This document shows, one piece after another, positions 22,948 to 37,900 of a stretch of 64,000 bases of DNA; the stretch's first letter is position 1, and each line of letters starts with the position of its first letter. This DNA comes from Euborellia annulipes. Lineage: Eukaryota; Arthropoda; Insecta; Dermaptera; Anisolabididae. The stretch spans positions 62,001 to 126,000 of the forward strand of contig JAKCPI010015574.1 of assembly GCA_023213315.1 (NCBI GenBank), in the 5' to 3' direction. Below the pieces are notes generated by a model. That model searched no databases, had not been told where the DNA came from, and worked only from the letters and a program-made list of their open reading frames with translations. A program made the translations under genes and the position numbers.

Positions 22948-25900
22948 CTGCGAAAACATTAAACATTTAGACCTTATTATGTTTAATATTTATCACCAAC
23001 TTAATTTGCAAAGGAAGATTTTTAATATACCTGGCTAGTAGAAAGAGAAAAATGATTGGCAATCTTAAAAGTGGGGTCCTCGAAGAGATCGAGAGGAGGA
23101 CGTCCCAATTCACGATTCATCTCACGTAGACCCAGCAGATGAATGTCGATTCCGTCTCCGAGAATGTTCTGGACCATAATCTCAGTTTGCTTTTTCACAG
23201 CCTTATCAAAAAGCTCGAGTTGGTTTTGCGTCTAAAAAAAAGAAAAAAAAAACAACAAAATTTTAATAATTGTTATTAGAAAATAACAATAAAAAATAAA
23301 AATACTCTATATAATAAGAAAACTAAAGAGGTCTTTTTTTTTTTTTTTTTTTTTTTTTGTAAAAAAACATTCACACTTTTTTCTAATTCACACTCACACT
23401 CACACACACATTCACACAGTCTTTTCGGCAACTCAGGCCATTTAAGACTTTAGACGATAATCGTTGTAATTAATATATATATTGTGGGTTCAGGCATTTC
23501 TATTTAAGCCATCTGGTATCCAAATGGCTTAAATAAAATCATCGGACTGCCTGGGTCCGGACCCGCGACGTTTGGTATAGGAGGTAGGCACGCTACCTAC
23601 TACGCCAAACTCGGGGGCTAAAGTGGGTTAAATATTAAAAACAAGTCAAATAAGAGAGGCTCGGATAAGCTGCGGGGTACGAATCTAATGTGCCCACCCA
23701 ACTCGGGTTTGAATCCCACTTGCTGTGAAAATTTTCAAACATTGCCAATGTCTCCTCCATCTCTCTGTGAATCTCTGTTGAGAAATTTATTTTTTCGAAA
23801 ATCAAAAAAAGGGCTTATATAAGTTGTAGATATTTTAAATAGCTTTAATTTAAAAAAAAATTTGAGGTCGATAGCTTAAAAATTGTGGCCGCTGGAAACT
23901 CCCAAAATTAGCACCCCGAGACGCGGGAGAGTTTTGGCTATCTAGGCCATTCTCTAAAACTTTTTATTCCCAATTTTTTTCAAAATATTTAACTTACAAT
24001 AATCAAACAATAAAAATTCGTGAATTTTACTTACATCATGTAAACTAAAAGTAACTTTCTTTGATTGGAAGTCATCAGAATCATCAATTCCTGTAGAGGG
24101 AGATGGAACCATGACAGCACACCAGGCCAGGGCTTCATTTGTAGCTGACCGAATGCAATCTACCCGTCCGACTCGGAAACGTCTCGTAGAAGCACTCTCA
24201 TACGTCGCTGTTAGATGTCCGTACATCCTATTAAAAATGCCAATAATTTTAGTTCATTTAATTTAATTTTTTTTAATTATAAAATTAGAATATTACTTAC
24301 CTATAATATGCCAGTTGTAATGCGAGTTGTATATAGGCATCGGGGCTTACGCGAAAAGATTTAATTACTTCTTTTCCATACCCTTCAAATTTGTATACGA
24401 GAAAGTCAAGATCTTCGATGAAACTAGAAAAGAAAAAAATTTACAAAAAAAAGGTTAGAGTTAAATTAGTCATGTCAAGAAATTATTTAACATAATAAAT
24501 ATTAAAAATAGTTGACTTAAAATATAATAAATTAAAAAAAAAATTGAAGAGAAAAAGCAAATACTGGTACGCCTGTAGATATGCAACACATATTGCATCT
24601 TTTTTTTAATTATCTTTTGTTTACATAATATCGCATTATAAACTAAAAAATTTTAAATTTCAAAGTATTTTTAAGAAATTATTTATTATTTGAAATTAAA
24701 AATATTTAACATAACATAACATAAGTATTAAAAAACATCTTAATCAAAAATTTGGAGGAGAGGGAGGGGAGAGAAGTACTTCAAAAAGTTTGTTATTTAT
24801 AAATCTTTTGTTTATATAATTTATTATATTATAGGAAAGGAATTTTGATTCAAAAACGTGCTTAATGATTATTACTACTTTAAAATTTATTTCAAAAATT
24901 TAAATATGATGATTATTTTCTTTTTTTTTTTTCTTGCCATTTATACCCATTCATTCAGTGGCGTCATTTGGGGGGGGGGGGGGGTTTCCCCCCCCAATAC
25001 TTTTTTTTTTTTATATTATTTTTTTTAATAAAATAAAAAAACAACTAATTAAAAAAAAAAAAAAAAAAAAAAAAAATAATTAATTTATTTTTTTTTTTTT
25101 TTTTTATATTAAAAAAAAAAAAACCCCCCCCAAAAAACATTCATTAAATTTATATCTAAATAAAATAGGCACTAATTAAAAGAGTGTATTATTGATAACA
25201 TGCAGTTATATAAAAAGGGTTATTTATAATATGTTAAATTGATTTCCTGTTAGTCGAGATAATTAATTACAAAGTAATTAAATTATCTAAAGAGATAAAT
25301 TTATATTTATTAAAATTTATTTTGAATTTCATAATCACGATAAGACAAAGGAAGAAAGCACTCAATAGTTGTAGATCAATAAATTGCAAATTTAAACAAA
25401 TAAGATTTACAGGGTGATGCATAAATATTTAGACGATTTAAAAAAAAGTCATTCATTTAATTGTTTACATAATAAAAGTTACAAGATTGGGAAGTCCATC
25501 AAAAAGCTTTTTATGAGAGTGCTATTGTTTTAAAAATAACATTACTAAGATGGGCTCCATTCTTCTGAATCCAAATCTCTGCACGTCGCTTGAAAGAATT
25601 AAAAGTATTCGTCAGCATTTCTAAGGGAATCTGTTGAATAGCAGTCGTGATTGATTCCTTCGATGTTTTGTCTCGTATACTTTATGTTTTAAATTCTTGT
25701 CTCCCTCCATAAGAAAAAGTCCGATATACCGATCCTTCGACAACGAAACGCTGAATTACGCTCGTGGTTTCAACAAGATGGTGTGACTTGACTTGTCGGC
25801 ATGCGACTTTTTCTTATGAAGACATTTAAAATAAAGTGTTCGAGACAAAACCTCACAGCATAGAAGATTTAAATGCATCAATTACGAATGCTATTCAACA

Positions 25901-28900
25901 GATTCAATTAGAAATGCTGACAAATACTTTTGATTCTTTCAAGCGACGTGCAGAGATTTGGATTCAGAAAAATGGAGCCCATCTTGGTGATGTTATTTTT
26001 TAAACAATAGCACTCACATAAAAAGCTTTTTGAAGGACTACCCAATTATGTCACTTTTATTATGTAAACAATAAAATAAATACTTTTTTGAGCTTCTTAA
26101 ATTGTCTAAATACCCTGTATTTTATAACAGTAGTTTCGGTTCCGTCTCAATCCATTCAAATTTATTTTGTTTAATTACTAGTAAAAAATAAAAATCGAAA
26201 TAAATATTTTTTTCTTTCCTTCTTATTTTTATTCTTACAGTTTAAATATATTTTTTAAAACACTGTCGAATTCACTTTTATTTAGTTTTAAAAGTTGTAA
26301 GTTAAATGTTAATGAAATAGAGAGAGAGAAAGAGAGTAAGGTCATAAATTAAAGAATTATAATTACTTATCTTTTTTATAAAGATTAGAAAATTTTAAAT
26401 ACTCACTATTTTCATTACAAAAAAATATTCATTGCGATGTTCTGCATAAATACATATTATTCAAAAAAATAAGTGTTTAGGCCGACGATCTGTTGGGAGA
26501 ATATAAAATAAAGATGAGTGAAAAAAAAAATAGTGAAAATGTATGATATTTAATGAATCGGAGGCTGCAAATATCATGAAAATGGGAGCTAATTGCTAGC
26601 AGGGGGTATTTACCCCCCTCCCCCAGTGAGATTTGAAAAAATATTTTTTTTGGGGAATTAAATTTTATTTTTAATATAAAATTTTACAAGTAATATAAAA
26701 ATTGATTAATAATTTCCAGTATTTTTAGTCTTTTTCAACTTCACTATTTAGGCTATATTTTTATGCCCTTTGGACCTTGGCACAGTAGAGTTCTTGCTTC
26801 TTGTGCTAGAGGTACGTCTCAAATTATTTCAAGTGAATAGGCTAACAGTTGAAATTAATAGGGAGTTGGTCTAAGCCAAGAAAATCCTTAATTAAAATGC
26901 AGAATTAAAATGAAAGCAGCTAAGATTCATTTAAACATCATAATAAATAAATAAATAAATAATAGTAACAAACTTAAAGGGATGAGTTTGATGAATAGTT
27001 GAATGGAATAATTGAGGTAGATCGTGATCTTACCTATCTAACCCATGGGCAGCATCTCTCATGGCTTCGTAGAGACTCCGATCTAAGGTCCATTCGAGAC
27101 GTAGTGGAGGATTTACAGGATTGCTTAAAGTCTCTTCAGGCTCTTTGTTGCATTTGTTTATGACGTCCTCAATCATCTGGACCAATGCCACCCCCTCTGC
27201 TGGTGAATGTTCGTAGCAGAGGCCAGAGACACCATCGCTAGAGATGATCAGCTAAAGATCAAGGTAAGATTAGAATTTTGATTGAAAATAATTTATGATA
27301 ACATCTGAATTGAGATGATAAATTTGAGACATGATAGACACATATTTATTCAAGCGATTTTCCTTATATATTCGCCATTAGAGTTGAATCTACTCTTTGT
27401 ATTGTTGGCGCACTCGTGAGTACACTTTATCGATATTAGATGGCGTAGCTAATCTTAAAAGAAACGGATCCATTCTATATTTCTATATAACTAAACAAAA
27501 ATCTATTTAGTTTTTTCAAAATATTCCTCTTCGAAACATTTTAGCATCCCTTATTATTATTAAGTCTATAATTTTATTAATTAGCATAAAATCATTTATT
27601 TTGAAATTAAAATTTCTTCGCTCACACTAAGAAGAGAGAAAATAAAATTTTTATATATCAAACAATAAGAGGTGAAAAGGAGCAGGCAGAGCTATTATCC
27701 AGTATATTAAAAAGTCGGCATATTATGATTAGGGCTCGGATCGATATGCACTGAAAAACCACAAAATTGCATTCAAAAGTAAATATGCACTTAAAATATT
27801 CATTATCAGCAAGACTACAGAATTTATTTATTTTTATTTTTTTATAATAATTTTCAAGAAAATTTTAATTTAAATAGATTTTAATTATTTCCTTTAATTT
27901 TCTCGATATGTTTGAAGGTGAGGCATAATGGTACCAGTCTTAGCTACAAGAAGTGGGTCTCTGATTGTCTTTTATTCTAGATTATCCTTAGTATATGTTA
28001 ATATTTTAATTAATGAGAATTTGTGATAAGATAAAAATTAAAGAAAAACGGAACAAATAAATAAAAAATAAAATATTATCTTTATAATGAGAAAAATATT
28101 GTTCTTTTTTTAATAAAATTAATTATAATATATTATCATAAGATTAATAATAGGAAATAGTAATTAATTTTTTTGTAAGATAAAAAGACACAGAACTATT
28201 GTCAAAAATAAGTATTTGAAATGAGAAAAAAAAATTATTTCAATTCAATATAGTTGAAAAAGTGAGATTCACTGAGAAAGATGAAAGTCATTTCATATGT
28301 TAATATTTCATTTCAGCAAAAACGTATAACCTAATAAAAGATTTTTACATTTCAAACACCGAACTTCAGGGCAAATAATCTTTACATAAGTTTAATGACA
28401 TTATTTAGCATCCTCGAGATAGTTCGAATTTGCTTTTTTGAGATGATAGAACGAGTGAAGCTTAATCATATCTTGAAGCTTTGACGGGGTGAATCAAACC
28501 AGATTGCATCACAATACGTAAAACGAATTTATTAAATTATGTCATTAAACTTTAGAGTTTACTGTATTTGCCCAGATGATGTAGGCCTATTCACAAGTTC
28601 GAAAGGTTAGCAATTGATTCAACTTTTTATTTATTTCTCTTCTCGACCTTCTGATTAATTTTCAAGTCATTATCATCTATTTATTTTCTTTTGTTTTCCT
28701 TTTTCTTTACACTTCAATTATTAAACTCTCCGAAACCGATTGAAGCTTGGGGTCGATTAAATCTCATTTAATACACATCTCTTTTCTGGTGAAATAGTGA
28801 TGCAAGTGTAGTTTAGAAATAAAATACGAATGAGATGTACATGTATGTGAACAAATTTCAAAAATGTAGGGAAAATTAAGATTAATTTGAAAGCTAGATA

Positions 28901-31900
28901 TCAACGCTATATGCGACAATAAATTTTGTAACAAATCGGTAGAGAATTCAAAGAATTGTCCTGGGGCCGTAGCACAAGGTTCTTGACTCTTGTGATAGGG
29001 GTCTGACCCCTATCACAAGTATCCGTCCCTATCATGCGACAAAAATTTGTCCAATCGACAGGGTCAAAGTACCCTCCGATGAAATTAAAAAAAAAAAGAA
29101 TTATTCAAATAAAAAAAATCAAATGATTTTTGTCATGAAGGGAAAAATGTTTAAAGAGCGATTTAATATTAATATGATTATAGAGATTAGTATTATTATT
29201 ATTATTATTAATAATACCTGAATTGTCTTATCGAACCAGCGATTGGCGCTATTTGCCCTCGAACCACCGCCATGTAACATCTGATGCATAGCGTTTGTGT
29301 CGTCACGGCGATCGTCAACTGCTGCCCGTGAATTGAAGCTTAAAGGTAGTGGCTCATCCAGGCATACCACTAACACTGAACGTTCAATCATCGATGCTAT
29401 CCGCGAGTTGCTATCTTCTACACATACAAATATTCAATTCACCAGGTTTGGATTAATAATATACAATTACATTTAAGTTTAGAAATAATGTTAAAATTGG
29501 GAAAAACGAATTAGAGAGAGCCCAGGGCGTTTAGTACTTAAAAATCCGCAGGACATATGGACGAACGCTTCGCTATTTAGTACATGTGTATAAACATAGG
29601 TGTTGGAAAATGTTTCATGATAATAAACTTTTTTGATGTTTACAAATTATTATTATCTAGTTAATTACATTTAATAGGATAAATATTATAATTCGAATTC
29701 ATGAGAAGTTTCTTTAGTATATTAGTGAACGTGCCATAATAGAGATTAAATAAACAAAAAGATCGTGTCGTCTCTAATTTCTAAAGTGAATATTTTATAG
29801 GATATTATTAATTCGGAATATAATTTCCTCTAAAAGGAAAAAAAATGTCTGAATACCAAGAACGAAAGTTTGTTTCGGCCACCTATTAGTTAAGCATTGA
29901 ATATAATTTCGCCTAAATTCGTAAGGTAAATATTTTAAGTAATTTTAAAAAGTATAAGTTAATTTAGTGGCGTAAAAGTTCAGTTTGAAAGCGCCTCCCG
30001 TTTTTCAAACTCCCAAAATATCCTAAATAAATTTTTAATGTTCAATTTTAAAATGTGCTAAATTTAGACAGGAGGGTAGTTATGAAAGTATTTATATACA
30101 GAAGGGGTGATGATTAGGTCAGCAATCACGTCAGTTAATTTTGACACCACCATAGTAACTTTGAGAACGGCTAATCAAATTAAATGTTTCTAAAGGTCAT
30201 ATTTTAAATTAGGATATTCATAAAATCCAATATATCAATGTTTTCGAGAACGGGAGAGGGGTAATATGATTCCCCTTTTCCAAGTCTCACTGAGAATTTT
30301 GTTCTTTAGGGTCAAATATATTAAAATTGTATGGAATCAGAAAATAGAAGAATGGGGTATTAGAAGTTAAAGTAGCCAAACGGGACAAAATTAAAAATAA
30401 TTTTCTCTTAGGATCGATGTTTCGATCGTAGGTCGTTCTCTTCATCAGAACACTCATTTTTTTATTAATGACCTTTGGTTCTACCATTGAGGTCAACATC
30501 TCAGTTGAATTGCAATATTTGAGTATACAAAATAAAACAATTTAACTGGTAAATAAGAACACTAATTCCAAAGGGTAAAAATTAAATCTTGAATCTCAGA
30601 AAATATCTTTATACTAAACGATATAGAACACATTTAGTACATGGTAGACGAAAGTTCTGGAGAAATAAAAGTCCAAAAACGGAAATTGAAAGGAAACGAA
30701 AAAATCATACAAATTTTGAATCCTTGTTGTAAGTAGTAATAAAATAATACTTAAAATATTTGAAAGAAATAGGCCTACTCGCCTTTAAGTAAATGTTCTC
30801 TAATGGAGGCCCACGTGTCTCTTCGTTCAGCAGTGAGAATCCCAACTGGAGGAGCCGCTCCTGGAGGAGGAGCCTCCTTCAAAATCCAGAATAAATTTGA
30901 GGCAAGCTCCTCTAGGGGTACCCAGCCTTTCGCGGCGGTCTTCACAGGCATCCAATAAAACTATAAAACAAAAAATTAGATTTAATCAAAATTCATAAAA
31001 AGTTTAATTAAATGAAAAGGTCAAAGAAAACTATTCTAAAAATAAAAATTGGATTTTTTTTATTCTATATGTCATTTAGACACGAAAAATAGTTTTCTTT
31101 AAATGTGGAAAATATTTTTTTCCCTGAGATATTGATTTGCTTTGAGTGTGTGACACGAAATTTACCTTTTATTACAATATAGAAAGAGGTTGAAGAGAGC
31201 CGCCGAGAGCCTTAACGAGTCCCATTAATGTATATTAATACGGGTTCTCCCACCCTCAAAAAAAAGTTTAAATTTTAAATTCGAAAATACCATGATCAAT
31301 TAATAGTTAGAACTTGAGAGACCCGGCCCCCTCAGAAGGATGAAAATACTGTATTTTAAAATATTCTTTTTTCAATATTTTAGAGAGAGAAAAAACTTTT
31401 AAAATAATTTAATATTTTTTCATTAGAAATGTATAGTGAGTTTAAAGGGTCGGACTCCCTCAGAGGTCCCGGGCTCCGGGGATTTATCCCCTCCTCCCTT
31501 CCTCTGCCTGCGGCCTTGCCTCTGTGTACTTTTATAATTAATTAAAATATTATAATTGAGAAATATAATTCCAAGCAACTTTAATTGAGATCTATTTAGT
31601 CAAGTTAAGGGGGGGGGAAGGGTTAATATTCAGCTCCTTGTCCGGTAAGGCTTTCGGCGGCCAACTTCCGAGGAAGACTGTTTTCAACTTCTTTGTAATA
31701 ACAAAATATTGCAATAAAAAGTAAAGAATTAATGCAGAAAAAGGCTGTGTAGTATTGAATAACAGGAATGAATACATCCAGGTACGGAGTCTTTATTATT
31801 AAATCAAACTCCTTTATTGCAAAACGTTTCGGCCAACTTTATTGTGCCATCTTCAGTTGCATGAGAGTTTTTTTTTTTTTTTTTAAATAAAGTTGTCAAT

Positions 31901-34900
31901 TGTCTATATTCTTTTAACTTGCTGACAGTGGCGGATCCAGAGGAGTTTCTCGGGAGGGGGGGGGTAATCTGGTGTGACTGGTCGCACAGCACACAATTTA
32001 AAGGTACATTCTGTAGTCGTTTACCAGAATATATATACAAATCAAATTTGTAAGTATTAGTTTTTAAAATTTTATATTAAAAGTACAATTTTTTTACCAA
32101 AAAAAATATTTTTCTCAAATCTCGGGGGGGGGGGGGTAATTACTCCCTTTACCCTCCCCCCTTGTATCCGCCCTTGCTTGCTGAGAAGAAGTTTTCGAAA
32201 AATTATTGAAAAATTTTTTAGCAAGTTTCATCATATGTCAAAAGAATATATTTGCATTGTTATTTGATACATAGACCATTATTGGGTATAGGAGACTTTG
32301 CAGCCAAGGAATTAAATAAAAAACTTTTAATCGTGATTTGCGACCGAAACGTCAACGGTTAACAATTCAAATAAAAGTTTTTTGTTTAATTCCTTGACTG
32401 CAAAGTCTCCTACACCCAATTCAAAGTCTACAGTCACTTCTCATCACTAATAGACCATTATATGACTGGCTAATGGACAGACAATTATTGACAACTCTAT
32501 TTTCAAAAACACTCTCATGCAACTGAAGATGGCACATTAAAGTTGGCCGAAACGTTTTACAATAAAGGAGTTTGATTTTATAATAGAGGCTCCTGGCTGC
32601 ATTCCTCTTCATTCCTGTTATAAAAAGTAAATTTCGTGCCAGACTTGAATGAAAAATAAAAATAAAATCAATTATTCGATTAAATGGTATAAGTTGTTAT
32701 ACCACTAATGGATAATAATAAATAAATAAATCTAGGGAAAGAGAAGAAATTCGTCCAAATTAAGAAGAGATAAAGACAACTAAACATTGTAGTTCGTCAC
32801 CTGATTTCGACAAATAACGATGATATGTTGATCAGGAGGCGGTTGTTTCGTTAGAGTCGATATCAGATGATCTCTTTTTCTTCCAGGGATACGACAGCTG
32901 GACATTAAACGATAATATTGTGTCATGCACAACGGCTGACCCTTTTCCCGACTTGTGGCTCTATCAATTGGTAGATCTCCTCTAAAAAAATATTTAAATT
33001 TTAAATAAATATTAGTGAACTTTGAAGACATTTTGTGTGAATAAAATTTCAAGTTTGTTGTTTCCATTCTGATTTAAAAGAATTATAATCCTGTTATCGA
33101 AAAGTTTTATGTTCAGTTCAAACGAAAATCCTGGCTAATATATTTTTTAACTCGCACGAATATGTGAGGTTCTTTTAGGGCTTAAACATTAATATTTTAA
33201 TCTACTTATTTACTTCCATTAAGTATTTTTGTAAGTTGTTTTTCAACTAAAAAGAATTTTTTTTATTTTTCCATCTTATATTCTTCTTTCTCTCTGATCC
33301 ATAATGGAAATAAATTATTCAATAGGTTTTATTTATCCTCCTTTGAGAATAATAAAGCATTTTTCTTAGGATGCTGGTGGATTATTTTTGGGTAAATATT
33401 GTTTTTCTTGTTTACACAAATCGATTACAGTCATAGTAAGAAATTTTATTCTCTAAGGAATTTTCGATAAAATATTTTAAATTGATAAAAAATTTCTTAA
33501 GAAATATGATAGTTAAGTTAGAATAACAAATGTTTAATAAAAAAAAAAACAAAAAAAATTTTCAATGTTACTCTAGAGAAAACTTGGCAAGTAAATGATA
33601 AAATTATTGATTGACTTTATTCCCAAAAGGTGTCCATAATAGAGAGATATAACCAAAATGATCTTCTGTCCATCCAAACTCCCGAAGGACATGAAAAAAA
33701 CATCTGCGTCTCCTTATTGATCGAAAAAATTTTAAATATGGGCCAGAGAAAAAAAAATAGCTGACAAGAAATTGGGAAGTAAGTAAACAAACAATCAATT
33801 TAGTTTGTATTTGAAAAGATCAAACCTGAAAATTAAATTCTCTTTTCAACTTTGATAAAACAATGACGAAATATAAAATTTCTCTATTGAACAATTTGAA
33901 TAAATTTTGCTTGGAAAAAATACTTTTCCCATCTGGAAAATTATAAAATAAAGGACTTAATTAAAACGTCAAAAAGGAAAGGAGTTTTTACTTTTACAAA
34001 ATTAATTATCCAAAAATATAAAATATTTTTTTTAAATAAAAGACGATCAATTAGAAATAAAACTTTTTTAAAAAAAATTTTAAATTAATTTCAAACCTTA
34101 CATGTTGGTAAACACTTTTTATACAGAAAACTTGTTCGGCTGTTAATTCTCAGAGTAAATAAAAGTTTATTTTACTCAATAAATAAAATTGATTTCAAAA
34201 ACCAAGTCACGCTAGAGGTTGAACTTGCCAAATTGGATCTGACGGAGTCTACTACATTTTACTCAATTTGGGAAGAACGTGGAACGTAAGTTTTTTTTAC
34301 CTGTCCAAGATGTCTTTGTAGGTACAGATGCCATGGACAAGGCATGCTGCATAGTGAGCCATCGCTGCTGGAGAGGGAAGTTTCCTCCACGGAAATACCA
34401 TCCCCGGATTGGAATTAATAGGCAGGCAGAGTGGATTGTTGAAGTACATGTCGTTGATCCACCAATCGTAAGCCTAATTATTAAAATAAAATAATTAGAT
34501 AATATCTAAAGTGATCACATTTTAGTCATTTTTTACACTTTAAAAAAATCTTCAGTTTCATTTTTTAACGGCCATCATTTAATCGGAAAAAAGTTGTTTT
34601 ATTATTATATTATACATGCTGGCTGCTACATTCACCTGTTCATGTAAATTTAATTGGAAACTTTATTTCACCAACTAAAATAAATGAGTATAAAATTAAA
34701 TCTTCAGGATTGATTATTATCATTTTATTTATAAAGGTAGGAGAATTCTGAATTTAAACCAGGTGTATATTAGGTATCTGCTCATGACATTTCCATCATC
34801 GCAAACTCATAAGGATGAGATTAGTTAGAAAGCTTTGAATATGCTTGCTTATGTCACAAAGGACTGTGACGAGAAATTATAAGGTTTATTATTATCTCAG

Positions 34901-37900
34901 TCAATTTGATACAATCTTATACTACTACTGGTATGTTAAATTGAAATTTTATGATATATATCTTTCGGGGAGGGGGTGGGGTGGGCCCGAACTCTTTTTT
35001 GAAGATTTACTCCTCCCCCCTCCTTTATAAATATATTTTTAAATTAATTTATATAAATTATTCTTTTATTTTATTCAATGGGAGTTTTATGAAAATGTTT
35101 AAAATGTAGGCTATATAAATTTCGATTTTTGCACGGGCCCCGTGGGAACATTTTGAACATATCAGGGATGGTGGGGCCCTAAAACTGTTGTATAATAATA
35201 AATGAATTTTAAATTCATTAAAAAAATGTCCCACCCATGGTAATCAGTGAGAGCGATTTCTTGTAAAGTCGAGAAGTTTGAATAACCGCCAGTAGAGGCA
35301 GCACTAACTGAGAGCGCCTGATAGTTAGGCAAACTCTTACCTCAAAAGATAAATATGATGCATTTTTATAGGATGATAAATAGAAACCTCCGACAAATCA
35401 ATCAAAAACAAATATTAACTTTTGGCAAACATTCCACTAAAAAGAGAATATTTAATTATAGTAGTTCAAACCTATTAAACCAATAAATTTTAAGTATTTA
35501 CAGTAGAATATAAATTGAAAAATTTTTGAGTAAAATATACGTCCATTTGTTTTTTATTTTCAAAACTCTCTAGAGAGCTCAACACGTAAATATTTTTCGA
35601 AATCGAATTGAATTTTTGCACTTGATCATGATAAAGTAAAAGTGCATTTCAAGAAGAGAGAAATTCTGTATATTTATTGGATAACTGATGTTCTAAAGAA
35701 TACTCATCAATTAATTTGTTATTCACTCAATCAATGCCTTAGAGGCCAGAGGACGGAGGAGGGTGACTCCGCCCCAACCAATCGGGGACCAAGTGGTGGG
35801 CGATGGCGACGCCTCTCGCGGTTCTGCGGATTCTCATGAGGCCAAAATCATCTTTTTCATAGAAAAGGAAAAAGTTTAAGAGTTTTGAGGAATGATTTCA
35901 TATTAATTCCACTTATGATTCATTCCAAGAGAATTATTTCATATTTTAGGGAAAAGGACAAATCTACACGCGAGGTCTTGGGATTAATGTCAAATTCATA
36001 ATTTCTATTTCTTGATGAGAGAGCACTCACTATAAAGATCGACTGTGGGCAAATAAAAAAAGAATAGATGTCTGGTAGTTTCCATCCAGGTATTTCATAG
36101 GTAAGAGTTGTGAATTAAATTTTAGGAATGATAAGACTATTCTATATTATTCCTATAGGAGATTTTTGAGCCACTGATAAGGGGAGTTCCCAAGGCCTAA
36201 TTTGATATAATGATAGCCTAAAACCACACCCGGAAAATTCTCTACCTATTAAAAAAAAAACCGAGTAAAAATGATTAAAAATTATCTAGGGATACACACG
36301 CCCGCAGCAGGTCTGCATAATGAACCTTGAGGGACACACAGGGATACACACCAGGGACACACCACGGGACACATACGGTAGATCGAAAGTGACCAGAAGA
36401 AAAATGTGTGTCCTGGTGCGGGCGTGTGTATTCCTCTGTGTCCCTCAAGGTTCACTATGCAGACCTGCTGCGGGCGTGTGTATCCCTCGATCATTTTTAA
36501 TCATTTTTACATGGGAACTCCATAAAATCGGTCCAGTAGTTTCGGAGCCTATGCGTTACAAACAGACTTTGTCTTTTATATAATAATTTGAAGATTTAGA
36601 GTGACTGTTGTATTTAAACAGTAGATAGGAAAGGAGAATGCAGCCAGGTAATAAGTATCCACAAAATTAAACTCTCTGTTCAGGAAACAATTAATGTATA
36701 ATAATACAGACTCTATGACAACTCCACTATTGACTCAATGCTTTGCTATTTGAGTTCATACTCTCAACTATTGGACTGAGGATGGTTTTATCTCATTAAA
36801 ACCGAAACTGTTTCCTGAACAGAGAGTTTAATTTTGTGTAGACTTATTACCTGGCTGCATTCTCCTTTCCTATCTACTGTTTTATATAATAATATAGATT
36901 ATAGATATAGATACTAATTATTGTCCAGTATCAAATAGAATAATTAATAATACTTATTGATATTTAATTGAATTAATAGTTACTTCTCTTCTTTTTAAAA
37001 TTTGTTTTAACTCATAAAAATTTAGTAGAATTTGGAAAAACACTGAATTGGTTCAAATAAATCTTTAAAGAAAAAGAAATTACTATAGTATATACTATAC
37101 TAATACTATACTAATTGTCAATAATGACAGAAGATTTTCTTATAACATCGAGGGGAAACTCAATCCAGTAGAAGAGATAAGTTATTCAATGTATTCATTT
37201 TAATTATAAGGGTATTTTATGGCTGGTGTAATTTTGATCAAGAATGAAATTTAGAAGAAAATGCAGTTAGGATTTTTGTAAGTAGTCTACATAAAAGTGT
37301 TCTATTAAAAATTTTGAAAATAATAAAACTATAAAATAAAATAATGAATAGAATAATTTTCTATTAACTTAAATAATGAATTTTTTTCAAATAAATTTTA
37401 TAGAGATATTTAATGTTTTCATCTCATGATTCGGGGTAATTGACGCTTTTTCATAGATAGAGATAAGCAAAGTCACACGTGTTAGGCCGAACTATTATTA
37501 TTAATTATAAAAAGAAAACAAAAAAATTCTATAAAAAATAAATTAGAAAAATGGATATAAATTATGTTATATTTTAATTAATATTACGTTATTAACATGG
37601 AAAATGTTCTTGGTAGTTATGAGGTTTTTATGTAGATAATCTTAGAAGATTATTTAATGGAATTACCGTAATTGCCATGAATTTAATAGACTGATCCTCG
37701 GATATGAAGGAGGTAAAAATGGCAGAAAAATGAACAAGCCGGCAAAGTGGATCGGACATCGAAGGTCGTTCGTTCTAGCCTGGGGAGTTCCCGGGGGAGA
37801 GGGGAGGGCTGTTTGTATCGAGACTAAGTGGAGTCCCTTGGGACATGGATAGAACTGAAGTGTGGGCCTGAGAGATGGATGGATGGCTGCAATTCCCTCT

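Larger units (their letters stand above)
30961..32800 (-). other. ChAT intron of 1.8 kb holding nested repeats
   Basis: GTGACG...AG. Contains a fold-back (31775-32630) that encloses a poly-G MITE (31926-32177) and a smaller inverted repeat. Confidence 0.8.

Noticed and set aside
24955..25140. Structured symmetric element of G, C, T and A runs
   Set aside because: Looks like low-complexity drift or assembly noise in homopolymers; no terminal repeat or second copy seen.
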